From positions 54,995,380-55,059,379 of the forward strand of contig CM067370.1 in assembly GCA_034401795.1 (NCBI GenBank): a stretch of 64,000 nucleotides of DNA. Reading direction: 5' to 3'. The translations under genes and the position numbers were made by a program. Origin of the DNA: Chaetoderma sp. LZ-2023a (Eukaryota; Mollusca; Caudofoveata; Chaetodermatida; Chaetodermatidae). The notes below the pieces were generated by a model that was not told the DNA's origin, made no database searches, and was given only the letters and a program-made list of their open reading frames with translations. Shown here piece after piece: positions 40,141 through 51,189 of this stretch; positions within the stretch are counted from its first letter, which is position 1, and every line of letters begins with the position of its first letter.

Positions 40141-41020
40141 TTTTTTGCAGGAGAAAGATTAAAGTTTTTGAAAAGAAATCTAAGCCTTTTATACTGTGAT
40201 TTGATAGTTTGTGCGTTCTTGAAAGGATCTAACTGGATAAAATGGAGAATACCGCCAATGATGACCAGGTTGTATTATTCCTTATTATCCATAGTTAAAA
40301 GACTTAGGTCTCTAAATTTCGTTATGTCGCATGTCCCAATTTCTGACCCCATAGAATCTGGGACGTGTGCTAACAACGTGATATGCCAGACGATCGCCTT
40401 CTTTAAATCCCAACAGGCGATCGACAGATATGAAAATAGGTGTTTGCTACGGTATTTCTAACACGAATATCGGCTGACGTCGTTCTCCGTAGGGTCCGAG
40501 CGGGTGACGTTACACCTGTGATGCTCGGATGTTTATGTGAAGAAAATCTTTTCATTAATTCGCGCATCTTGTTCTGGGTGCTGCGTACTAAAAATGGTAC
40601 CAGAAAACTTTGGAATGGTCAAGTTTACGTGTGATCACGATCGGTTTGCAATGATCGGTGGTGTCAAAATTCTTGTGTGATGCGTGGTTTGCGGTTTTAC
40701 CGTGTGCTACAGCAGTTTGTTTACATTTTGTTGTTTCTTCACATATCGTGTCGGCTTTCGTTAGGAGTATAATTTATATTGATTGGTAAATATACCCCGA
40801 ATGCTATGCGATATGATTCCTGGTTCCGTTATACATCCTGGAGGATCAATTTATGGGTGTATTTATGCCCGCTTCGTTCTTGTCGTCATAACAATGCGAT
40901 CTTTGCTGTAACGTTGCGGGGTGGGGTGCGGGAGGGTTTGCAGTTAATTTATGGTCAAATTATTTGAAAATTAATTGTCTGCCTTCCACTTTTGTTTTGT
41001 TCCGCTAGCTTATTGTAGGT
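40141..41020 (+). other. B3 leader
   Basis: No recognised coding domain. Open frames at 40114-40461 and 40440-40634 have no family match. Just upstream of gag, TTTTGTTTTGTTCCGCTAG (40993-41011) and TTGTAG are pyrimidine-rich acceptor-like sequences, so gag may be preceded by an intron as suggested for A3. Confidence 0.4.
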
Positions 41021-43060
41021 TTGGTTTATAGGCCAAGCCATCCCCGCCATCATGTGTCGAGTGCCACATATCGTCGGGTTCTATACAAGGACCATGTCTG
41101 TTTCCACTGTACTAAGTGTAGTCTTGACAGTAGGTGTAACGTTTGCGCTGTGTGGTCGGTCGATATGATGCTTAAGTTCCTTGCCAGAAGGACTTGGCAG
41201 GGTCTGACGCGGGGTCAGGCGGTCCGAAAGTAAATCGTGGAGCATCCGTTTCGGCCTGTGGGGCGTTCCACGTCTGCAACCGGAGGTGGCGGAGATGGCA
41301 CCGCCGGCGTGGTTTGGTCCGGCTAGGCAAGGTGTCTTGCATAGCGTTCTGCCCATGCTGGTGTCGTCCCTGCTGCCAAAAGTTGTAGGGCAGTCTCTCC
41401 CCATGTTTGATTCGGACCGTGTCCTTGGACAGGGTTCTGGACTGGACACCGAGGGAGCTGTTTCGTACGGCCCCCTGGCGGTCCCGTCGGGCTCCGGCCT
41501 GATGGGTTCTGTCTCTCTGCGGCCACCTCCGGGTGGTCCAGTAGCGGTGGCCGGTCCGTCAAGCATGGGAGCCGTCCATCAGGACGGCTCCACGGTTTTC
41601 CTTGTCTAGTGACGACTCTTAGGGGTCTGAAGATGAGGAGGCTGAGGAGGAGAGTGTGCTGCGGCCTGTGAGGCCACGGGTGGAAAGCATGGAGGTCGAT
41701 TCCATCCTGATGGAACCCGACCTCCATCTGTCTGGCCTGGCGCAAGCCAGGGCAGCGGCTCCGCCCGTGGTTGAGGCCACTCCGGTACCGGGCACCGGTC
41801 CCGTGATGGTTGGTTTGCTGCCAACCGCCACGGTGACAGGTGTGGCCGGCCAGGCATGGTACTCGCCTATCTCGCCTGGTCCAGCGGTCAGACATGGGGT
41901 GCCGTTGGCGCCCGTGTTTGGCCACGGTTCCGTAGCTGCTACGGGTCCGCACGGTTTCCGTGCAGGCCTACTCCATGGACTGGTGTGTTCCATGGGGTGG
42001 CGGCGGAACCGTACGATACCGGAGTTCCTTGTACGGCCGTGAACATGTCAATGGGTGACGTGTTCACGGGAGTGTCCTCCTCGGAGACGGATTGGTCTGA
42101 GGCTCTGGCTTGGCTAGCCAGGGTGGACCCATCTGTGGTTTCGACCACGGCCGAGGAGGATGTACCCCGTCCATCGGTGCATCGATTAGGACAGGGGTCT
42201 TGCCCGCAGCCATGATCCAGTCTGTTGGACTGGAATCCATGGTTTATGGTGTTGCTTGATACTATGTATAGCAAACAACGCATGAACAAGGGCCAGCTTC
42301 TTGCGGCCTCCATGGAGGTGCGGGCGAGGGGTCGTATTCCACGGGGGGAATACGACAGGTATGGTGTTGTCCCGTCGGTCACCGAGAATGACCGCTGGGT
42401 ACTGGGAGTTCAGAGTGCTGGAGCGTGTGGCCCCGGTCCGGCACGTGTGGACAAGTCCGAGGCACACCAGGATGAAGTCCTGTCCCTATGTGATGTGGGT
42501 GTGAGGGCAGCTATGAGTGCTGTCAACCAATCGTATCGCCTTCTTCAGTCGGTGTGGGCTGAAGTGGGGGCAGGCCACCCTGTGCCACCTGTGGCACTTT
42601 CGTGCGTCAATGACGGCTTGGTGCTGTCTATGGACGCACTGGCAAGGGTGCAGGCACATGTGACAAAGTCCAGGAGGCAAATGGTTCTTGACCATATGCA
42701 TCCGGTTACGGCAGTCAGGGAGCGTCTTCTTGGGATGCCCCTGACAGGGCCTAGCATCTTCGGTGGCCAAGCGCGGGCCATCTTAGAGGACACCGCCAGT
42801 ATCGCGCAGAATCAGTTGGCGGTAGGCCTACAGCTGGAGCGAGTGCGGAAAGCGCACGCACTAGGGGCTGTAGGGAAACCGTTAGCTGTCCAACTTTCGA
42901 AGATGCAGAAGAAGCAGAAGGCAAGGCGAAAGCTAAACCTACTGCGACTTCTGCTTCATCTGGATTTTCTCAGCCGCTGCCATCTAAGAAAGCCAGGAAG
43001 GTTGTGGAGGCCCTACCCTCCCCACTGTTGCTCATGATCGCCGTAGAGGCGGGAAGGGCA
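41021..43060 (+). pseudogene. Gag-like ORF of B3, frameshifted
   Basis: The N-terminal Cys/His cluster (HVCFHCTKCSLDSRCNVCAVW) at 41080-41160 parallels that of A3. Later pieces lie in different frames: 41286-41609, 41656-42042 and 42225-43037, the last holding YDRYGVVPSVTENDRW, VTKSRRQMVLDHMH, RLLGMPLTGPSIFGGQA and a Lys-rich end. Stops at about 41607 and 42040 separate them. The C-terminal basic tail is near 43060. The opening frame at 41021 uses TTG, so the true start is unclear. Confidence 0.75.
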
Positions 43061-43199
43061 GGGGGAGGGGTAAGGGTAAGTCCTCCAAGTGTGGAAAGAA
43101 GGGAGCGGATCATACCTGAGGGTACGAGGGCTCCCTTCATATCCGCCTGGACTGCACCTGTGCGACAGGAACAGCGGTGCCGGTTATACCTGCCGGGCC

Positions 43200-43255
43200 A
43201 AGACGGAAATGGTTCTCTCTCTCTTTCTCTCTCGTTAAGAAAGGGGGGGGTAGCG
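43200..43255 (+). repeat. CT-rich tract and G-run between gag and ORF2 of B3
   Basis: GGTTCTCTCTCTCTTTCTCT is followed by CGTTAAGAAAGGGGGGG. B1 has the same pair (9780-9815), so it is conserved. It lies about 35 bp before the ORF2 ATG at 43288. Confidence 0.6.
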
Positions 43256-43287
43256 GACCGTGAGCCGGACAACCCCGTTAGACGTCT

Positions 43288-44620
43288 ATGGTGGGTGGAA
43301 AGCTCATGCGTTTCGTCGAGGCCTGGCGAGGTGTGACGTCAGACAGTCTGGTCCCGGGATGGTTATCCCAAGGGTACATGCCGGAGTGGTGGGACTTTCC
43401 ACCGCAGAATCTGTCTTTGGCACCTGTCTGGACACCCGTACTACGGGACCCAGACAAGTTAGAAGCCGTTCTAAACGAAGTGTCGGGTTTGCTTCTGAAG
43501 GGAGCAATAAATCCAGTGAACCAGAACACTCCAGGCTTCTATTCAAATATGTTCCTTGTCCCCAAGAGCACGTGGGGATGGAGACCCATACTCAATCTCA
43601 AGCCATTAAATTGGTTTATCCATACGCCTCGGTTCCAGATGGAAAAGCCGAGGTCAGTAATGGCAGGATTGAGGAAGGGAATTTGGTGTGTGTCGATCGA
43701 TCTGAAAGATGCATATTTCCACATTCCTATGAACCGGAGTTGGCACAGGTTTCTGAGATTTGCGTTTCAGAATCAAATATGGGAGTTTACTGTTCTCCCG
43801 TTTGGCCTGTCGACAGCTCCGAGGGTTTTCACAAGAGTGGTCCTTGCGGTGACAGCGTTTCTCAGAAAAGAGAACGTGGCGCTACACACCTACATAGACG
43901 ACTGGCTGCTTAAAGCAGACTCTGCAGCCAGGTTGAACGTGGATACTGCTCTGACTCTGAATTTACTTTCAGATCTAGGCTGGATAGTCAACAAGGAGAA
44001 TTCCGAGTTGACACCCACTCAACATTTAGTTTATTTGTGGATGCGATTCGATCTCAAGGAGGGCAGGGTTTACCCGTCAGAGCCCGGAGTGGTGTCTGTT
44101 AGCCATCCTCAAGAGTTTTCGAGTGGGAAACCACATTCAGGCGAGGCGGTTTCTTCGGATGCTGGGCGTGATGGTCTCCATGGAGCAAGTGATCCCGTAC
44201 GCTGCTCTAATGCGAAGACCTATCCAGTTGTATCTGATGTCTCTGTGGAAACAGTGAACAGAACCCCTGTCAAAACTGGTGCCAGTTTTGGAGCCGATAA
44301 TATTGCATCTTGTATGGTGGAAACAGCGTCAGAATCTCCTAGTAGGGGTTTCGCTGCACCTACCCCACCCCCAGCTGTCCGTGTACACGGATGCATCGCT
44401 GCAGGGATGGGGGCCTGCCTGGGAGAACACCAGGTCTCGGGCATGGACTCTCCTGGAGAGTCAGCTGCATATCAATCTGTTGGAAATGATGGCAGTGGAA
44501 CTGGCGTTGGAAGAGTTTCTTCCGATGATCAGGGGCAAGGTGATATTGATACGGTCGGACTATTCGACGGTAGTATCATACATAAATCGCCAAGGCGGGA
44601 CCAGGTCACCCACACTGTTA
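43288..44620 (+). pseudogene. RT-RNase H (ORF2) of B3
   Basis: ATG at 43288 opens MVGGKLMRFVEAWRGV, WWDFPPQNLSLAPVW, GFYSNMFLVPKSTWGWRPIL, SIDLKDAYFHIPM, LPFGLSTAPRVFTRVV and TYIDDWLLKAD (about 43895). At about 44095 the frame shifts. RNase H continues in another frame (LSVYTDASLQGWG, NLLEMMAVELAL, LIRSDYSTVVSYIN) to about 44630, where the original frame resumes at AAHIPGRLNILADALSRR. The frame without domain matches between 44095 and 44620 stays open by chance. Confidence 0.85.
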
Positions 44621-45345
44621 TCAAAGTGTGGCACTTGATTCAATGTTGCAGGAATTATTCGGTTGGTTTGAAAGCAGCTCACATTCCTGGCCGATTGAAC
44701 ATTCTGGCGGATGCTTTGTCTCGCAGACAGAGAATTCTGCCAACAGAATGGTCCCTCAACCCTCCAGTTCTACGAAGGATCTTCGAGCATTGGGGCAAAC
44801 CCAACGTGGACTTGTTCGCCACAAGGGGAAATGCTCAAGTCATGACTTATGTCTCGCCGATTCCAGATCCAAATGCCGTCGATACAGACGCTCTGGTGAT
44901 AAGTTGGAGAGGGATGCACGCTTACGCGTACCCACCCACCATCCTTCTGCCGAAGGTATTGGTGGAGATCAGGGAGGAACCGTGTCTGGTCCTGCTAATA
45001 GCGCCGTATTGGCCAAGCAGGGCGTGGTTCACGGATCTGCTAGATCTGCTGGTGGAAAATCCAGTGCAGTTGCCCGAGATTCTGAACATAATCTCCCAGG
45101 CCAAGGGACGCTTCCTACATGAGCGTCCCGAAATGTTATTGACTGCGTGGTTGTTGTCAAACAACGTTCCACGTCTGAAGGCTTTTCTCGACAGGCTGCT
45201 GATTTCATCGCGGCTGCGAGAAGGAGGCCAACCTTCAAGTCATATAACGACAAGGTTAACGGATTTGCAGACTGGTGTGGGGAAAAGGGTCTTGTTACCT
45301 TTCATTCCACTATTCAGCAAATAGCAGATTTTCTCTGTGAGCTGT
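44621..45345 (+). pseudogene. Post-RNase H domain of B3
   Basis: HIPGRLNILADALSRRQRIL, LPTEWSLNPPVLRRIFEHWG, NVDLFATRGNAQ, YVSPIPDPNAVDTDALVISW, YAYPPTILLPKVL and LLIAPYWPSRAWFTDLLDLL are in one frame, as in the other families. RNase H passes straight into this domain with CGC at the position that is TGA in A3. Its end overlaps the YR start in another frame. Confidence 0.8.
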
Positions 45346-46155
45346 TCTTTTCATGACTAGCTCCTGTCACAATTGCTGGATACAAGTCAGCTTTGGCATC
45401 AGTTATCCCTTGTCTAGCCAACGGGGATAGTCCAGAGATGGCCCAGTTAAGTGTGATGGTGAAGGGAATAAGCAATCTCAGACCGAGACAACCGGTAGTC
45501 ATTGCAGCCTGGAGTCTATCTTTAATGCTTAATGTACTGGCCAAGCTCCCTTTCGAACCGTTGCGTTCGGCTAGTCTAAAGCATTTGACTCTAAAGGCGG
45601 TCTTTCTATTGGCAGCTTCCTCAGCTAGAAGGCGCAGTGTGATCCATGCACTTTCAGCAGAGAGGGACTGATTTATTGTCTCTAGAGAGGGTCTGCGTCT
45701 ACTGCCAAGAGCAGGGTTTATGTCAAAGAGCTCGATCTTTGAGATATCCCGGCAAACCGATCGTTATACCGAAACTAAGTAGGTTGGATCGTGATGCCAG
45801 TGTCTGGTGCCCAGTCCGTGCTTTGACTAAGTACAAAACGGACAGACTCGTTACGGTCGAATGATAGACATCTGTGGATCTGACATATGGAGCCATATGG
45901 CGCCGCATCCATGGATTCTATCTCTCGTTGGGTAGTCGAATGCATTCAGATTACCCGTGAGATTCCGACTGGGCTCCAAGTGCAAGGCGCAAGGGCACGT
46001 TGTTAGAGGATTAGCCGCCTCTTCCACCCTTGACAATGGTGTTCCGTTTAAGGACATCATGGCTGTCGCACAAGGGCACTGTGAGTCCTCTTTCACGGAT
46101 TACTATATGAGGGATGTGTCAGACTTCGCCATTCCACTCGCTTTAGCTGTTTGAG
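45140..46155 (+). pseudogene. Tyrosine recombinase of B3
   Basis: The N-terminus (VKQRSTSEGFSRQAADFIA, YNDKVNGFADWCGEK) starts at about 45147, followed by a stop after FFS at 45356. ASVIPCLANGDSPEMAQL and SARRRSVIHALSAERD (first Arg; E of RSE is V) run to a TGA at 45668 where CGA is expected. Frameshifts follow. HVVRG retains HxxR near 45998. QGHCESSFTDYYMRD has the conserved Trp changed to Gly but keeps His and Tyr. Inactive. Confidence 0.8.
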
Positions 46156-47009
46156 ACGATAGCTATATGACCGCACTGCTCTTCTTCCTTTTTTTTGGCA
46201 TTTGTAAGAGAGAATTTAGAAGCAGGCATGGTCGAGCGAGAGGATATCAACCAGTTGTGTCACTGAGGCCGGACAAGTGAATGGTTGGAGGCTCCAGGTC
46301 TGAATTCCAAATATCATGAGGTAATTCAATAGTGAGAGTGTTTTGTATTATGTCTATATATCATGATCATTCATCTTATATATTCATGCTCATTCCCAGG
46401 CTAATATATGCAAAGAGCAGTTAACCCTCTTGACATATTTGTGTTTCAGGCGAGGTACATGTTCGTGAGTTCTCTCCCTTTTCTTAGGAGAAAAAGGGGG
46501 GGGTGCAGTGACGCGAATGTGATTCGGTTCCGATAACTTGACGGTCCTTTTAGGTCTCCGTTAGTCAAGTTGTTAAGTCTAAATCTTTCTCCAAGGGGCA
46601 AAAGTAGGATTTATGGCTTGCCCCTTCCCACCAGGTTACTGAACAAATCTGGTGTATATCAGAAAGTAACAAAATGGTGAGTATTGATCGAAGGAGAATG
46701 CAGGAAATTTCAATTTCCCTTTCTCCGAGATCTAACAATACTCACCATTCTGTTACGGACCCAGCCTCCCAGCCCCATGGAGGCAAGCCATGGTTTTCTC
46801 TTGTTTGGTGGCTATGCAAACAATATGAGCTCTATGGTAGATGGGTACTCGGCAGTTGGGAGCCGAGTACCCGGTTCCAAGGAGTCGGTAAAGCTTTCTA
46901 AGTCTATAGTCCTAGAGCCAGCTGTCAAGGCCAGCTGTGTATCAGAAAGTAACAGAATGGTGAGTATTGTTAGATCTCGGAGAAAGGGAAATTGAAATTT
47001 CCTGCATTC
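46156..47009 (+). repeat. B3 3' UTR, ICR and 3' ITR
   Basis: The 3' UTR has a G-run at 46494-46505 with GTGACGCGAATGTGATT. The ICR at 46676-46750 has arms GGTGAGTATTGATCG and CTAACAATACTCACC. The ITR includes the hairpin GGGTACTCGGC/GCCGAGTACCC at about 46844-46873 and ends AAATTTCCTGCATTC. Confidence 0.85.
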
Positions 47010-47690
47010 TGGTTTGTTCCGCTTCCGTTTCCGGTAGTAGTGTATCTGCTTCCAGTAGGAGAGATGATTTTCCGGGTCTGTTAGATCTGGCCAAGCATCT
47101 GTTTTCAATTTCTGGTTCCGGTTTGTTCCGCATCCGTTTCCGGTAGTAGTGTATCTGCTTCCAGTATGAGTAGTACTTTTTCGGGTCTGTTAGATCCGGC
47201 CAAGCATCTGTTATCATTTTCTGGTTCCGGTTATTTCCGCATCCGTTTCCGGTAGTGGTGTATCTGCTTCCGGTAGGAGAAATGATTTTCTGGGTCTGTT
47301 GGATCCGGCAAAGCATCTGTTATCATTTTCTGGTTCCGGTTATTTCTGCATCCGTTTCTGGTGGTAGTGTTTCTGCTTTCGGTTTGAGGTGCTTTTCAGG
47401 GTCTGTTAGATCCGGTCAAGCATCCGTTATCTATTTCTGGTTCATGTTATTTTGCCTCAGTTTCCGGTAGTAGTGTTGCTGCTTCTGGTTTGAGAGGTGC
47501 TATCCGGGTTAGTTAGATCCGGTCAAGCTTCCGTCTTCAATTTCTGGTTTGAGTTTTTCCGTTTCCGAGTATGTATCTGCTTCCGGTAGTTGTGCTTCCA
47601 CTTCCAGTTTGAGAGGCGCTGTCCGGGTCTGTTAGAGCCGGCTAAGTATCCTTATTCCGTTTCCGGTTTATCAGTTTTTACTGATTCTCT
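47010..47690 (+). repeat. C1 tandem repeat, about 109-bp unit
   Basis: Six or so units with GTTTCCGGTAGTAGTGTATC, GGTCTGTTAGATCCGGCCAA and GCATCTGTTATCA, diverging to the right. The unit is about 109 bp, not a multiple of 3, so any original coding frame shifts each unit. One frame of a unit reads VSASGRRNDFLGLLDPAKHL. Lies in the gag region of C1. Confidence 0.75.
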
Positions 47691-47854
47691 TTCCGGGAGT
47701 TATTTTTGAGCTTATGGTTATGAATCGCCTGATCGTTCAGATTCTCATTCTAATAATAATTCCTTAGTTCTGACTCAATTTGTTTCGTGCTATTCTTCCT
47801 ACTTTTCTTTTATGCTATGTCTGCTCGAAATTTTCTTTAGTGTTGTTTTCCCAA

Positions 47855-48281
47855 TCTTCTCTCTTTTTTATTCTTTGGCTATCCCTCCTTCTCGGGGGTT
47901 CCTCACTCCTTTTTCTGCTTATACTAGTCTTGTTTCTACGTATCATGTCTTCTTTTTTCATATTCTTTTTCCTCCTCTTTTCTTTCAAATTTTTCTATTC
48001 CTTCTTATTCTTCCACTTCTTCTTCACCTTTGTTTTTCTATATACTATTGTGTCTGTTTTTCTTTCTCAGAAACTAGTTTTCTATTTGCTGTCTCTGGTT
48101 TAGTCTTCTATTTGTTTTCTGTAATCTGTGATTCCTCGCTCAATCGCTCTTCTTTTTCCGCTGATCTTTTCTATTGTCTCTAGATTCTATTTCTGGATCA
48201 GTCGAGGTCAGGGATCTGATGAGGTTTTACCCGATCAGGGCCTCTTCGGATGATTGGTCCTCGGCTCATCAATGGATAGCT

Positions 48282-48337
<56 letters not shown>

Positions 48338-48840
48338 AGGATGAGTTTTTTCTCGTCTGTCCATTTTCTTGTTCTAGTGTTCTCTCTTTCTCATTCTTTG
48401 GCTATCCTTCCTTTGCTGGCTTTCTCACTTTCCTTCTGTTTATCCTAGTCTTGCTTCTTCATATCACCTTTTCTTTTTTCATCTTCTTTTTCCTCCTCTG
48501 TTCCTTCTAATACTCTTCTTTCTTATTCTTCCACTTCTTCTTCATCTTTGTTCATCTAGATCCAATTGTGTCTGTTTTTCTTTCTCAGAAAATAGTTTTC
48601 TATTTGCTGTCTCTGGCTTAGTGTTCTCTTTGTTTTCTGTAATCTGGGATTCCTCGCTCAATCGCTCTTCTGTTTCCGCTAGTCTTTTCTATTGTCTCTA
48701 GACTTTATTCCTGGATCAGTCAAGGTCAGGGATCTGAGGAGGTTTTACCCGATCAGGGCCTCTTCGGATGATTGGTCCTCAGCTCATCAATGGATAGCTT
48801 CTTGTCTCTCTCTTCCTCTTCAGGATGAGTTCTTTCTCTG
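47855..48840 (+). repeat. C1 T/C-rich direct duplication, about 490 bp
   Basis: The block from ATTCTTTGGCTATCCCTCC (about 47868) to ATCAATGGATAGCTTCTTC (about 48283) recurs from about 48393 to 48800 with moderate divergence, including GAGGTTTTACCCGATCAGGG in both. Apparent hydrophobic ORFs here come from the T/C bias. Confidence 0.75.
48283..48336. repeat. (CT)n microsatellite
   Basis: About 26 CT units in the first of the two T/C-rich blocks; the second block has only a few. Confidence 0.95.
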
Positions 48841-48889
48841 TCCCTTTTTCTTGTTCTCCTAATGTTCTTTCATTCTATTGAATGATTTC

Positions 48890-49580
48890 GCTAAAGTTGA
48901 GTCTTCTTTGGATCTTTTTAGTTCTGAATCTGTATGTAAGGCACAGATTACATCAGCCATTTTTCTAGCTCTTATTTTGGAAGATATTCTTTAGGCGCTG
49001 GAGAGAGAGGTGATCAGAGTCCCTCCTGAGGTTGTTAAAAATTCTCTAGCCACCGTCTTTAGAGGCTCTTTGAACTCAGTTTGTAGTTTGTTAGGCTTCA
49101 TTGCCTCTAAGAGAAGACCTAGAAAGCCATCAGATGTCAATTTTTTGATTATGCTTAGGAGTATTCTTATATCAATTCCTCCCTTTGGCCTCGATATATT
49201 TGGTCAATCTTCTTCTTTATTCTTTGGGCTGAATCTGTCAGTCTTAGATCCGCCAAGGGATCTTCAAGTTCATATTTCTGTTTTGATGCCTTCTGTGTAG
49301 AGAGACTCTTCTGTTAAGAGTCCTCTTTAATCCTTCCATTGAGGAAGATTCTTAGGCCTGATGAGTTTGGCGCTTATCCTTCTAGGATAGTTACCAATTC
49401 TTCTCTGTCTTCAGGTTCTAAAGTCCGATCCGAGGAGGAGGATCAATCTGACTCCGTTTTTGCTCATTGTACTAGATCCCAAGTCCGGCAGTCCACTCTT
49501 TCTCAGGTGAGAAAGGCTAGTCCTTTTTCTGTGGACCTTGATCTAGTCATAGAGGTCATTCCTTTAAGGGTTTCAGAGTA
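48890..49580 (+). pseudogene. Gag-like remnant of C1
   Basis: Frames at 49010-49300 (EVVKNSLATVFRGSLNSVCS, DVNFLIMLRSILI) and 49339-49581 (SLSSGSKVRSEEEDQSDSVF) are open but weakly informative. Position before RT and a KNSL..R helix-like core suggest gag. No Cys motif was seen. Confidence 0.4.
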
Positions 49581-49835
49581 AAAGAGTCGGAAGGGATGGT
49601 TGTAGGCTGGGTAGGCCTATCCCTTTCTTTTTTTCCTGTTTTATCCCTTCCTCTTCCATTGCCTTTGGATCCGTTGGTGCTCCCCTTTTCTCCCAGCGTG
49701 CTAGTAGGAGGGTGCCTATCTCTATTTTTGGGAGACTTGGTAAGCCCTTGTTCAGGTCCCCTGGATTATAGATTCTTGCTGGGGTTTTTTCGCACCTTCC
49801 TGGTCTTTTTATCCTCCTCTGTCCTTCCTTTCTAG

Positions 49836-50780
49836 GTGGACTCAGTTTCCTTCCTTCCCAGTGAAGATGGGAGCCCTAGAAGTTGGGTGGATGGCGTCCG
49901 ATCATCATCTGAAGAGGTTAATTATTCTTATCTTATCTCCAAAAATCTAGATGGAGGCCATATCTCAGGTTATCGCTGGTCTGAATCCGGGCTTGTGGTT
50001 CTCTTCCATAGAGATTTAGGATGTCTCTACATGTTCTCATCCACCCTTCGTGCCTTCAATTCTTAAGATTCGTTTTCCCATGTTGGGTATGGCTTTTCGA
50101 GCATTGCCCTTCGGTCTGTCCACGGCCCCCTTTTTTTCTTCAATCGTCTAGGGTTAGCCGTGGCAGGAGTATTTTGCTGTCATTCTATTCACCTTCACAT
50201 TTATATAGACGATTGGCTAGTTTAAGCAGAGTTTTTATTAATTCTATCAGTATCATTCCAGAGATCTGTAGCCTGGCATGCAGCCTAGGTTGGATTTTAA
50301 ATCTCTAGAAGTCTAGTTTAATTCCCGCTCTGCTTTTCCCCCACCTAGATGTTTTTATTCTATCTAGCTCGGAGTCTTGTTTTTTCCCTTTAGACCTAAG
50401 AGTGGAAGCCATCTTAGTAGGGATGGATTTCTGTCTTCCTCATCCATGGTCAGAGCCAATTGCTTTTTCAGGGTGATAGGATTGATGGTCAGAGTCAAGA
50501 GTATCATTCCTAGGGAGGCACTGATGAGAAGACTTTTCCAATGTACTTAATGTCCTTGTGGCTTCAGTCGGTTCACTCTATTACCTTCAGATTCCAATCA
50601 GAGAAATCTATTTCCCCTTCTAGTTTATTGGAAGGATCGTTTCTGATTCTGTTGGGTGTTCCTTTGGTCAAGTTTTTTCCTCACGTGATTATTTTCACAG
50701 TCGCTTCCTATGAGGAGAGGGAACGGTCTGGGATTTCCTGTACAGAGTGGCAGTTAAATAGGTTGGTTGTCTAAGCAATT
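49836..50780 (+). pseudogene. RT and RNase H remnant of C1
   Basis: A decayed RT: KNLDGGHISGYRWSESGLVV, then FRALPFGLSTAPF in a shifted frame near 50090, and HIYIDDWLV at 50197-50223 with the catalytic pair intact but followed by stops. RNase H remnants lie at 50541-50780 (YLMSLWLQSVHSITF and a TEWQLNR end). Many stops and frameshifts. Confidence 0.7.
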
Positions 50781-51180
50781 TTCAACCTTAGGGATCGTTC
50801 CCACATAAATCTTCTTGCGAACTGTCTGAATGCCAAGATTTGCTCTTGTATGCCCACTTTTCCAGACAATCAGGCATTGGCGGTGAATGCCTGTTTCAGT
50901 CCTGGATAGGAATGTTAGATTATGCATCTCCTCCAACATTCCTGATTTCTTTGGTCTTGAGGACGGTCAGGGATCAGATCTTAGAAGTTCTTCTGATAGC
51001 TCCCTTTTGGCCAAAGTGGATCTGGGTTGCAGATTTCTTCAGTCTCCGGGTAGTCTTCCCTTGTCTTCTTCCAGTCTCCCCGGACCTTCTGTCTCAAGTA
51101 AGGGACACATGTATTCAATCTCAGGAATTTACAGTCGGTTTCTTTGGAGAGTTTCGTCTGTTTGATCCCTGAGATTTAAA
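50781..51180 (+). pseudogene. Post-RNase H domain of C1
   Basis: The frame at 50840-51172 reads LLYAHFSRQ, MLDYASPPTFLISLVLRTVR, VLLIAPFWPKWIWVADFFSL, equivalent to YAFPPAILIPKIL and LLIAPDWPSRSWYTDLLDLL of A3. It shows that the domain is shared by family C. Confidence 0.65.
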
Positions 51181-51189
51181 TTTCTGCGA

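Larger units (their letters stand above)
39951..47009 (+). mobile_element. DIRS-like element B3, complete, nested in C1
   Basis: A 7.06-kb family B element on the plus strand. The 5' end TTCTCCTTCGATC and 3' end TTTCCTGCATTC meet in the ICR (46676-46750) as GAAGGAGAATGCAGGAAA. TTC is present at both ends and at the junction, and the flanks join to restore a C1 repeat unit, with no duplication. ORFs run gag, RT-RNase H, post-RNase H, YR, all in order, with several frameshifts and stops. Confidence 0.9.

Noticed and set aside
41323..41993. Minus-strand ORFs over B3 gag
   Set aside because: Antisense shadows of the gag pieces at 41286-42042.
47780..48448. Hydrophobic ORFs resembling membrane proteins
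   Set aside because: They reflect T/C-rich sequence (Leu, Phe, Ser codons) and include a (CT)n tract.
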